Origin: Euphorbia lathyris
Taxonomy: Eukaryota > Streptophyta > Magnoliopsida > Malpighiales > Euphorbiaceae
Direction of reading: 5' to 3'
Assembly: GCF_963576675.1 (NCBI RefSeq)
Contig: NC_088912.1
Location: 57,002,395-57,066,394 of the forward strand
Length of the DNA: 64,000 nucleotides
The notes beneath the pieces were generated by a model. The model did not search any database, had not been told where the DNA came from, and saw nothing but the letters and a program-made list of their open reading frames with translations. Positions 24,001 to 33,284 of the stretch are shown piece by piece. How positions within the stretch are numbered: the stretch's first letter is position 1; every line of letters begins with the position of its first letter. The translations under genes and the position numbers were made by a program.

Positions 24001-26896
24001 GTTTAGGAGTAAGAAGGGAATCTTGTTATCTCAAAAAAAATATGTTGTTGACTTATTATCAGAAACTGAAAAATCTGGAGCTAAGTCATGCAGTGCACCT
24101 ATGACTCCAAATTCGCATCTTTCATCAGAAGGCGAGCCTTTTGAAGATCCTGAAAGATATAGGCGTTTGGTGCGAAACCTGAACTATCTTATAGTGACTA
24201 GACCCGATATTGCCTATTCTGTTAGTGTTGTTAGCCAATTTATGTCTTCTCCCACTGCACTTGAACAGATCTTATGCTACTTAAAGGGAACTCCTAGATG
24301 AGGATTACTTTACAAGAATCATGGTCATACACAAATTGAGTGTTTCACCGATGCAGACTGAGTAGGAGACAAGAATGATAGGAGATCCACTACTGGTTAC
24401 TGTGTCTTTGTTGGAGGTAATTTAGTTTCCTGGAAGAATAAGAAGCAAAATGTTGTTTCTCTTCCAATGTTGAATCTGAATATCGAGCGATGTCCCAATT
24501 AGTGTGTGAAATTATGTGGATTCATCATCTCTTATCCAAACTTGGATTCAAGATCACCACTCCAGAAAAATTATGGTGTGATAATTAAGCAACCCTTCAT
24601 ATTGCGTACAATCATGTGTTCCATGAACGTACCAAACATATTGAAGTAGACTGTCACTTTGTTCGTGAAAAGCTAGAAGAAAACATCATCTCCACAGCCT
24701 ACATATCAATGAACAGCTTGGAGACAGTTTTGACAAAGCCTTAAATGGAGTTCAGGTAAACTATATTTGTAATAAGTTGGACATGACAAATATTTATACT
24801 CCAGTTTGAGGGGAGTGTTATAAATGTATAGTTGTATGTATTTCACTAGGTATATTTATACTAACTTGGTTAGCAAGTTGGTCTCTTGACTTGGTCACCA
24901 AGCTTATGTGTATATAAATAGGTTGTCATTCTCTTCTTAAACTAAGAAAAATAAGATACATTTCATTCTTCCATTTCTATAGATTACAATATACTATAAA
25001 TTTATACAAGAATAAAGTGAAAAATGTGATTGAAGAACAAACACAAAGAAGAATTAAGGAAATATTTGAGTCATACCAAGACCAGCAAGAGGTTCATCCA
25101 ATATCAATAAATCAGGAACTTGTACCTGAATATTAAAATTTGCTGATACTTACTAATCTTAGTATGCCATGAATAAACAGTTACACAAGTATCAAACATA
25201 TTGGTTTTAGCTTGAAGCATGCTAATGAATGAATTTAAACAGATATGCGAATGGAGTCTCTTACCAATTGGATTGCCAAAGCAAGCCTCCGTTTATAGCC
25301 ACCACTAAGGGAGTGAGGGTCTCTTTCCAGGGAGATCCCATTTAATCCAACCTGAGGTTAGCAACTTAATTGACACATATGGAATTCATAATGACACTAA
25401 TACGAGACAAACAAGACCTCAAACCACACATATACACATTTTATGCAAGTGAAGGGAAACAAGGAAACATTGTTTTTATGGAAAAAAAGCATATATACCC
25501 AAGTGATAGCTTTCTGAAGATTCAAAGCAAGATGCTCTTCCAATTGTAGGCTTCCCTTTTTCCTTGGCCATCCAAATATAACTTCTTCAAGTATAGTATC
25601 AGCCACAAAGTACCTACAAAGTAAAAATTCTTTTTGACGCTATACTATGCAAAAGCTTGACAAAATCGACAATTTTATTTAATAAATTAGGCCGGAGATC
25701 AAACTCATCGCAGAATACCTAACTCCAGATGAAAAGGAAGATTTTGTTTCCCACATTAAGAATTGTGTTTTTTCTTTATCTAATGAATTAAAAATGAAAA
25801 GGCCACATTAATTTACATATGGATGGCAATTTGACAAGGATCATAAGGTGCACTAACATCCAAAAAACACTGAAACACAAGGGCTAATTTGATACAGGTG
25901 TCTATTTATCCCAACAGAAACTATAACGAGGGTGCAATAACGCGTTCATGTAATTAAAAGCAAATTAAAAAAGCAAAAAAAAAAAACAAAAAACAAAAAA
26001 AACAAATTGGCCACTAGATATTTTTACTTTGGTATAAAATGCACATAACATACCAAGAGATAATGACTATGAGTGTCAAATTACTATTGGATACCTCTCG
26101 GGAAACTGAAAGACTATACCAACTCTTTCAGGACTAAGTCGTTCAGGTGATTGATATGGTTTGCCATCCTTCCCATATCTCTGAATGCAAATGGAACCTG
26201 ATGTTGGTTCGTTTAACCCTGCAAGAAGCTGCAAGCAGGAATGTAGGAAATTATAGATTTCCACGGTGATATAATTAACAGCAGACATCCAGCTAGATCA
26301 AGCATAAAGGCAAAAAGAATACCTGCAAGAGAGTAGTTTTTCCGCTCCCACTCTGACCAAAAACCATGCCAAAACTGAATTCAAATAGCGAAAAATGTCA
26401 TCATGCATCATTTCCCAATCATCAGAACTACATCGGAAACACAAAAAATACCTCTTCTCTGGAAGACAAAAACTGACATCATTTAAAAGGTTGAGTTGGG
26501 ATCCAGGAGGTCTATAGCTAACATTCCTGACCTAAATTTAACGGAATTACGGTCTCAGTATTTCCTAATTATACTCAAAAGGAGATATATTCAACTGATA
26601 ACTACACTAAAAATTGACCCATGAAACTCACTTCAAAGTAAGCGTAATTGCATGAGGTCGTGAAATATTGATGAAATCTTTTTAAACTTGATATCCTGTT
26701 GGTTAAAAATTTAGAAAATCATCAAAAATAGGCACAGCATAAATGAACTTTCGGTTACTGGTATTCAATTGTCTTGTCATTCGAGAAATACTTGCCTGCA
26801 CCATGACTTAAGCGAGAATATAGTTGGTGATGGTGATGGTGATGGTAAAGGTCCCTGAGGAATCAAGGAAGGGAAGGCTAAACAGGAGGTGGTCAT
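21067..26896 (-). CDS. ABCI11: ABCI11-like plastid ABC transporter ATPase, 10 exons
   Basis: Soluble ATP-binding subunit predicted for the chloroplast; the Arabidopsis relative ABCI11/NAP14 is linked to plastid metal homeostasis. Exons (plus-strand coordinates, reading right to left): 26796-26896, 26632-26695, 26452-26531, 26323-26374, 26095-26228, 25499-25613, 25265-25351, 25077-25125, 21274-21358, 21067-21145. They sum to 846 bp, giving 281 residues with no stop, and all intron phases agree. Seen: Ser/Pro-rich transit-like N-terminus (about 1-55), RNVSYRPPG, Walker A GQSGSGKTT (88-96), Q-loop FQFPER (about 140), signature LSGGYKRR (197-204), Walker B LLILDEP (217-223), D-loop AGLDW, and switch histidine in VVSHD (H253). 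Intron 1 uses a GC donor (ag|gcaagt). Intron 8 is 3.7 kb and holds a Copia element. The start is the first ATG after the A-run left by the upstream MULE. Confidence 0.94.
22198..22258 (+). repeat. 32-bp direct tandem repeat in the Copia-3 leader
   Basis: The unit ccaacgtccgccgccacctc plus about 12 more bases occurs twice head to tail (period 32). GC-rich against an AT-rich background. Confidence 0.85.
22437..24770 (+). pseudogene. Copia-3 Gag-Pol relic, integrase deleted
   Basis: Gag start resembles TRSNYFDWSK (about 22480). The aspartic protease box WVIDSGATDHMT (about 23350) is followed almost immediately by RT sequence (FQWVFAVKLNSDG, ACLVAKGYAQ, LHQLDVKNAFLHGDLKEEVY, and the VDDIVLTG catalytic box near 23880), so the GAG-pre-integrase and integrase regions are missing. 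RNase H motifs follow (IECFTDAD, DRRSTTGYCVFVGG, SWKNKKQNVV). At least four stops or frameshifts. Confidence 0.85.
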
Positions 26897-27019
26897 CTCG
26901 GCGGCTGGAAATTCACTCACCTGCGGTGAGTCGGTGACCAATGCAAACGAGGATTTTGGAGCGGCTAAAAGATTGCAAATGGCATAGGCGTGTTTTTTTT
27001 TTTTTTTTTTTTTTTTTTT
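26897..27019 (-). promoter_or_regulatory. ABCI11 leader squeezed against the MULE, with 27-base T-run
   Basis: Between the ABCI11 ATG (26896) and the MULE edge there are only 96 bases of ordinary sequence (26897-26992), then a T-run at 26993-27019 (A-run on the gene strand). The frame upstream of the ATG stays open into lysine codons from the A-run, but the ATG at 26896 gives the best transit-peptide-like start. Any ABCI11 promoter must therefore lie within this strip or inside the MULE. Confidence 0.6.
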
Positions 27020-27162
27020 GTGGATTACTGTACCCAGCCCCAAATTCACACTTTCAGCCTCAAAAAAAGACGTAACCGTCCTTTAATCAAAAATTAAAAA
27101 TCTCAAACCCTCCCAAACTCTCCTAAATACATTTTGATCCGAAATTAAAGACAACACATTTG

Positions 27163-30100
27163 ATGGAGAGCAATCCGTTATCACCGGGAAGAGACAGGAG
27201 TGATGCGGTGTCTGAAGTTGAGGTATTTTTCGATTGAACTTCCTATGTTTTCTGTCAATTTAAAAAAAAAATCGCTGGTTCGGACCTCGGACGTATGAGC
27301 ATCACGCCTCACCATGTGGTGGGGCGTGTGAGCATCACGCCCGACCATGTGGTGAGGCGTGATGCTCATACGCCCCACCTCATGGTGGGGCGTGATGCTC
27401 ACACGCCCGAGCATATTTATGGCTGCTTTTCGGGTTTAGACACCGAAACGCTTTAGAAATGCCGCGTGTTGGAATGTAATGTTCGTTATTTATCATTTGC
27501 AGGAGGTTTCGTGGGAAGAATTTGGCGGAAACGGCATTGATTACAGTTCGCAGTTTTTTCCCAAACAAACGTTTCAAACATATCATGAAGCTGTTAACTG
27601 GGCAAAACAAACGGCAATTGGGATCGGCTTCGAGTTAACCACAACGTCGCACAAGACAGGGGGCAAGTCAAAGTGGATACTGGTTAAATGTGCTTGTGGT
27701 ATTAAGAATTATAGAAGGAAAAGGGATATGGATATGGATGTTATACTACGGAGGGATACAAAAACAAAGTACTGTGGTTGCAAATTCCATATAAAGGTTC
27801 TGGAAATCGCTGAATTAGGCGGTTGGGTGGTGAATGGGATTGCTGGAGATAGAGGACAGCACTGTCATCAGTTGGCTGTATATCGTCAGGGCTACAGACA
27901 GATGAGCGGACTAAGCCCGGGTTCCAAAAAACTTGTTCGTGAAATGAGTGCAGCTCAAGCTAAGCCTTGTGCTATTTTTGCTGCAATCAAAGAAAAACAT
28001 CCGGAGGATTGCCCGACACAAAGACATATCTATAACTACAGGGAGAAAATCAGGACTGAGAGCTTTGAGGGTCGGGATGTAATCGGTCAGTTTTATCGGC
28101 TTGCTATAGATAAGGATTACGTACATTGGATGCAAGCGGTGCCGGGCAGCAATGTTGTGACTCACTTATTTATGGCACATCCTACATCGATCACACTGTT
28201 TCGATCTTATTACTTGTTTGTTGGTATGGATTCAACATATAAAACAAACAAGTATAAGATGTCATTCTTTGATATCATTGGAATGACGCCTTCAAACAAA
28301 AACTTCTTGATCGCCTATGCAATCATGAAGGATGAAACTGAGGGAAGTTATATGTGGGTGTTACAAAAATTGAAGCTTTTGCTCCAACCTGATGTGCATC
28401 CAACAGCCATTGCTACAGACCGGGAGTTAGGACTGATGAGGCCGGTTCGTGAGGTATTTCCTCATAGTCATCATTGTGCACATGGCATATTAATAAAGAT
28501 GTGGAGGTAGAGTAGGCAAGTTGTGTGGAGTGGAGAGTTTTGGTGAAGTTTTTAAGAATTCCAAATGGAAACGTATAATTGAAGCCCCGACAGTAGCCGA
28601 ATATGAGGCGACAGTGTATGCCATGAAGGATACTACTGCCAACTGGCCTCGTGTGATAGAGTACATGGAGACCACATGGCTAGTGCATAAAGAGAAGTTT
28701 TGTCGAGCATGGACGAACAAGGTGTTGCACTTAGGAAACACCACAACCTGTTGAGTGGAGAGTTCGCATGCACAGTTGAAACAGTGGTTGAATTCATCTA
28801 CTGGTGCACTCGATACAGTGTGGGCGAAGGTGCACAAGGACATTGAGGCTCAGATCGAGGCGATCAAGTAAGACATTTATTCTGTTATTTGCTTTAATCT
28901 TTTAAAGTGTAATACATTAGTTTTGTAATCCTTTACTGTATATAATCAGATACTCACTCGAGGACTCGAGAAGAATATCTGCGGTGACTCACTGTGGAGC
29001 ACCTTTCAAGTATCTCGACTTACACGTTTCATATTACTGCTTGCGTGTACTAAATGCTGAGCTTAAGCGTATGCACGGATTGAGTATGGATGTGGTAAGT
29101 GAATGCGGATGCGTGTTGCCCATGACTCATGTCATTCCGTGTGCATGTGAGCTTAAAACGTATATTGACACAGATGAATCGGTCCGTGCTGACCGCATCC
29201 ATCCTTTTTGGAGATCTCTTGCATTTGAAGGGTTGAGTGACATACCAGTTACTGCTCCAGTATATGCTGACGGGTCTGAGGATCACCGGTTTTTTCACTC
29301 TCTTGTGGAAAAGGTTGAAAAATTAGATCCTTCAATGGTGCGTAGCATATCGATGATGATTCATGATCAGATAAACCCGGAACAAAGTGGCTTCAAAGAA
29401 CCTGAGGTCAAAGACACTGTTAGGGGTAGACCAAAGGGGAATTCATCAACGAAACGAAATCCGAGTGCATGGGAGTACAGTCAGGCACCACGAGGTCGAG
29501 CATGGTCCTCAGGTTCGAGGAGTAGTCGTAGTCGAGGCTGTTCCTCATCCTCATCTGTGCATAACAACGAGATATCGGGTATATTTTATTTTATTAATAT
29601 ATATGTTGAAGTTAAAGTAAATATATTTTTATTGATGAATTTTATATATTAATATTTTCAGTCGGATTTGATGCGAATATCGCCGGTTACCACCATTTAC
29701 ATCGGGTTCAATGTCTCATCGTACCATTTATTACTGGATTCCATGATGTTGTAGCAGATGGTAACTGTGGATTTCGTGTTTTAGCCGATGCCATCACCTA
29801 TAACCAGGAGGAGTGGAAGCTGATGAGAGTGCTCATACAGAATGAGATGCGGGCAAACCGTGATTTGTATGCGCCAGTGTATGGGAACGGATTTGATGCT
29901 GCCCTCACACGTATTAAATGGGCAGGAGCGGGGTGTAGTGAGTCCCACTGGATGGTGAGTCCGGATGACTTATATGCTGCTGCGTCTGTTTTGAATGCAG
30001 TAATATTCCTTTTTACTACATCACAGTTAGGATGTTGCACTATACTGCCGATGCATTCGGACGATGGAATACCACCAGAGCGAGAGATTGTGATTTGTCA

Positions 30101-30176
30101 TTTGGGGAGTTATCATCACTACATACGTCTTTATTTACATCCTACATTTCCAGTGCCTCCTATTGCCACCCAATAG
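27163..30176 (+). pseudogene. FAR1/MULE transposase with SWIM-like motif and C-terminal OTU protease domain, broken
   Basis: Inferred exons: 27163-27222 (MESNPLSPGRDRSDAVSEVE), 27503-28867, 28950-29578 and 29662-30176; all introns are GT-AG and the joins are in phase. Order: FAR1-type cysteine region (VKCACG, KYCGCKFHIKV, HCHQL), MULE catalytic core (FVGMDSTYKTNKYKMSFFDI, ATDRELGLM), SWIM-like CGC-x11-CAC (about 29104-29150), a Ser/Arg-rich linker, then an OTU-like domain with the Asp/Cys box VADGNCGFRVLADAI (about 29755) and a candidate histidine in CHLGSYHHYIRLYL (about 30100). Faults: two frame shifts near 28490-28515 and an in-frame stop at 28752. The OTU exon is intact, with a further in-frame stretch after its stop. 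The gene cannot make full transposase now; an OTU-only or N-terminal product is possible but unproven. Confidence 0.85.
27286..27411. repeat. CpG-rich hairpin block, left, in MULE intron 1
   Basis: Head-to-head and direct repeats of gagcatcacgcc with the spacer accatgtggtg. For example, gtatgagcatcacgcc near 27293 is exactly complemented by ggcgtgatgctcatac near 27356, giving a long near-perfect fold. Strong GC and CpG enrichment against AT-rich flanks. Confidence 0.85.
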
Positions 30177-30429
30177 CATATATTTCATCATCCGAGTGTT
30201 CGTCACTTGGACAATCTATACGCTGAAAGGAAATAGGCTTGGACTAGATTATATTAGTTTTATATGTTGTAATTAATAATATTTATTCATTAACTTATAT
30301 TATTGCTACTGATTTTAGTTAAAATTGTATGGTATTTTTAGGTTTTAAGTACAATTCTGTAGTTACGGGTTTAACGACATATTTACGGGTTTAACGACCT
30401 ATTTACGGGTTTAAAAGCTATTTTTTTGT

Positions 30430-30641
30430 CAATCCGACACGCGGGCGTGTGGATATCATGCCTCACCGCGTGGTCGGGCGTGATAGCCACACGCCTCACC
30501 GTAAGGTCGGACGTGATAGCCACACGCCTCACCGCAAGGTCGGGCGTGTGAGCATCACGTCCGACCATGTGGTGGGGCGTGTGGCTATCACGCCCGACCA
30601 CGCGGTGAGGCGTGATATCCACACGCCCGCGTGTCGGATTG
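30430..30641. repeat. 212-bp near-perfect CpG-rich hairpin, MULE 3' side
   Basis: The left arm begins caatccgacacgcgggcgtg and the right arm is its reverse complement ending at 30641. Over the outer ~70 bases I find only two or three mismatches, and pairing continues inward (ggtcggacgtgat with atcacgtccgacc). Built from the same units as the left block: gcgtgatagccacacgcc, gggcgtgtgagcatcacg. Reading frames over it are an artefact of the repeat. Confidence 0.9.
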
Positions 30642-30797
30642 GAAAAAAAAAAGCTTTTTCCTCCTCAAAACCCATGAAAGGGTATTTTCGTCCTTTTCAC
30701 GGGGCTAGGGGTGGGAATTTGGGGCTGGGTTTAACAACACCCTTTTTTTTTTATGAAAATATAGGCATGGATTTTAGGCCCAAACAAGTTTATATCC

Positions 30798-31618
30798 AAG
30801 AGCATCGCAATAGTTGTAAGGCCTAATACACAAATAGCCCCTGAACTTGTCTAAATGTTGCAACTGCCCACTCCAAGTTTCAATTGTAACAACTTACCCC
30901 TTAAACTTGTCCAATTGTAAAACATAACCCCAAATTGGGAATTTTTTTACCCCGTACTTGAAGAAATCGTAAAAACGTTTCTCCAGATTTGTATCACGCT
31001 AAAGATTTCATTATCACACTCCACGAGCGTTGTGTATTTTACGTAGTTCTTCAATTGCAGTCTATGTCAGCAATTTGGGGTTATATTTTACAATTGGAAA
31101 AGTTTAAGGGGTTATGTTTTACAATTGAACAAGTTTGAGGGGTAGATTGTTACAATTGAAAGTTCAGGAGGACAGTTGCAACATTGGGACAAGTTCAGGG
31201 GGTTATTTGTGTATTAGGCCTAGTTGTAACAAACCATTGTGATTTTAGAGAAAGTAATAAGGTTTAGTAACAACCAATAGAAAAGTTGAGTTTTTTAAAA
31301 TTGTGGGGTAAATAATTATTAATTACAAATAGGTATTAAAACTATAATAATTTACAATGTATACTAAATAGGTAATTTAACAGATCTGGCGATATGAAAA
31401 AATCAGCCACAAATTGTGCCATACGTGCATGCGCCAGATCTGGCTCCTATGGTACTATACGTGGCTACCAAACCTTCGGTACTTGGATTTTAGGGATGTC
31501 AAAATTGTTTGTTACTACGTTATGTAACAAACAATATTTTCTAATAACCACTTTATTGGTTTGTTATAACCACACATAAGATTGTAACAACAAAAATCAT
31601 TCTATTAGAGTTGGTCTA
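30798..31618. mobile_element. Older MITE split by the MULE-type MITE (tentative)
   Basis: With the inner MITE removed, the flanks read aagagcatcgcaatag ... ctattagagttggtctaaa, resembling the common plant MITE termini of the AGAGCATC/GATGCTCT kind, only imperfectly inverted. A local inverted pair around 31383-31440 (agatctggcg / cgccagatct) lies inside. Confidence 0.4.
30820..31220. mobile_element. MULE-type MITE with 9-bp target duplication
   Basis: Terminal inverted repeats begin ggcctaatacacaaata at both ends and continue imperfectly for over 100 bp (aacttgtc, atgttgcaact, caattgtaacaa, caattgtaaaacataacccc all recur inverted). Flanked by the exact 9-bp direct repeat tagttgtaa at 30811-30819 and 31221-31229, the length diagnostic of Mutator-superfamily insertion. 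No coding capacity. Confidence 0.93.
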
Positions 31619-31659
31619 AAATCGTAATAAGACAAAATTTATTTTAATGAATTGATACA

Positions 31660-33284
31660 TGATGAGCAACTAGGTAGAGCGGTAATATATATGTGTTATA
31701 AGTGTGCTATGGTTATGGATATAACCTTTCTAAGTGCTTTAACTCTACTAGACGCTACTACGTAGAGGCAAGTGTACCCCACCATATCAAGTAATAATCC
31801 GGTTAAGACCGGGTATCGAATCCACGGGATTTATAACCACAAGTATTAAACTACTCGGTTTTACACGTTATCTAAGCGGTGAATACTTTAGCTTGGGTTG
31901 GGTGACAACTACGAACTACTCCTAAACTAAGGTGAGACAGATTTATATAATTCATACTCTAAAGAAGTGATAAAGGTGACGATACGTTATAACATATAAG
32001 AAACAATAATTTCGAACATGTACGTATGATAGTTTACTCTTGCAAAGACGATTATGTGTAGTTCGACCGACCCGTGAAGTACTTAGACTACTTGGTTCCT
32101 AGTCAAGGCGTGTCTAATGCTGGGGATCAGAAACTAGGGCCCGTATGTTCCGTGGCTTGTCAATTCCTACGGTTTCCGTTGTGTCACTTCCGGTAGGACA
32201 ACACCTATATGGTTCCCTAAAGATGACCCGTGAAAGGGCGCCGGTAATCGCGCTCCCCTACACAATAATCAATTATAAGTATCAAAACAAGTAGTAAATA
32301 GCAACATGTATAGAGAAACGGAAATCGCAAAACATATGTTATAAATGTGGAAGGTATAAAAGTGAAATACAATCGAGCCTAGTACATAGGAAGAGTACAA
32401 GATAGTTAACAAGTAAAAAGGGAAGAAGAATCGGCCCTTAGGACTAGCTAACCGGACTCAATAGCCGTCACGTAGGACTCGGAGGTGGAACTCTCGAGCT
32501 TGGTGGAAGAGGGTGGAACGAAACTTCGACGGAGTAACGAAATAATCGTACAAGCTCTCAAGGTGGTAGAGTTTCGTTATATAAAATCTGAATGAGGAAA
32601 TGAGTGCTAATCACTCTTATTTATACACATCAAGCTCGGGGGTAGAATCGTAATTACACAAGTTACAAATAAGAATTCACACTATTTTTGCAGGTTTCAC
32701 AAGGTACGCCCCGCGTGGATGGACATACGCCCCGTGTCTGTGCCAATTTAGCCCATATCGTTGATAATTTCTTCCGTGTGGACCAGATTTGGACTTGTTG
32801 ACTCAACCACGCCCTGCGTAAACTGGGATACGCCCCGCGGGGTTGAGCTCCTGGAACTCAATTGCCTGAATTATGCATTGGACGCCCCGCGTAGAATGGT
32901 GTACGCCCCGCGTAGTTGGGTTCCTGGAACTTTTGTCTTCAATTCATACTAGAGACGCCCCGAGTACTATGGATTACACTGCAGTGTGTTGAGGGGAAGT
33001 GGCTACGCTCCGCGTAGTATGATTTACGCCCCGTGTAATCGTGAATTAGTGCTTAATTGATTTCTTCTTTGTACCTGAAAAATACGATCTTCGAGAACCG
33101 AGTTAGCTTGACGTTTATTTTTCTGAAATTAATCAAAAACTAAGGAAATCAATTAAAAACATAAAATTTATTTTTATTTTGTAATTTATTCGAAAACATA
33201 CTATTTTTGTAATTAAACTTACTTATTAAGCTCGAAATTAAACCGTAAATCATGCTAAAAGATAGGGACAAAATGCCCTTATCA
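31660..33284 (-). repeat. Athila A 3' LTR (complete)
   Basis: Plus strand begins tgatgagcaactaggtagag and ends atgcccttatca, i.e. TG...CA termini on the minus strand (tgataagggcat ... ctcatca). Length 1,625 bp. The gaggacaagtaaaactttaa motif just outside (minus strand) is the usual Athila/Tat sequence before the 3' LTR. It carries paired acgccccgcgt motifs at 32703-33045. Confidence 0.85.

Larger units (their letters stand above)
21839..24981 (+). mobile_element. Small-LTR Copia retrotransposon in ABCI11 intron 8 (Copia-3)
   Basis: Two short direct LTRs, 21839-22005 and 24816-24981, share the same order of motifs (tgtatttcactaggt, aagttggtc, taaactaaga). Just before the right LTR is a polypurine tract (tttgaggggagtg). 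The internal region has gag, protease, RT and RNase H relics but no integrase. Oriented opposite to ABCI11. LTR divergence and numerous stops mark an old insertion; no 5-bp target duplication is recognisable. Confidence 0.88.
27020..30742 (+). mobile_element. Mutator-like element carrying an OTU domain
   Basis: Bounded by imperfect terminal inverted repeats: acccagccccaaattc at 27032-27047 is exactly complemented by gaatttggggctgggt at 30715-30730, with weaker matching on both sides. Both ends abut T-runs (27 T at left, 10 T at right), compatible with a T-tract target duplication of the 9-10 bp usual for MULEs. Inside are a broken transposase gene and two CpG-rich hairpin blocks, one in the first intron of the gene and one downstream of it. 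It lies directly upstream of ABCI11 and is transcribed away from it. Confidence 0.82.

Noticed and set aside
27286..27411. Short regular repeats that might suggest a CRISPR-like array
   Set aside because: Units are inverted and direct copies without unique spacers, within a plant transposon intron; this is a hairpin block.
30383..30826. Opposing repeat-encoded reading frames rich in TPH and VGRD motifs
   Set aside because: Both strands give similar repetitive peptides because the DNA is palindromic; there is no sign of coding constraint.
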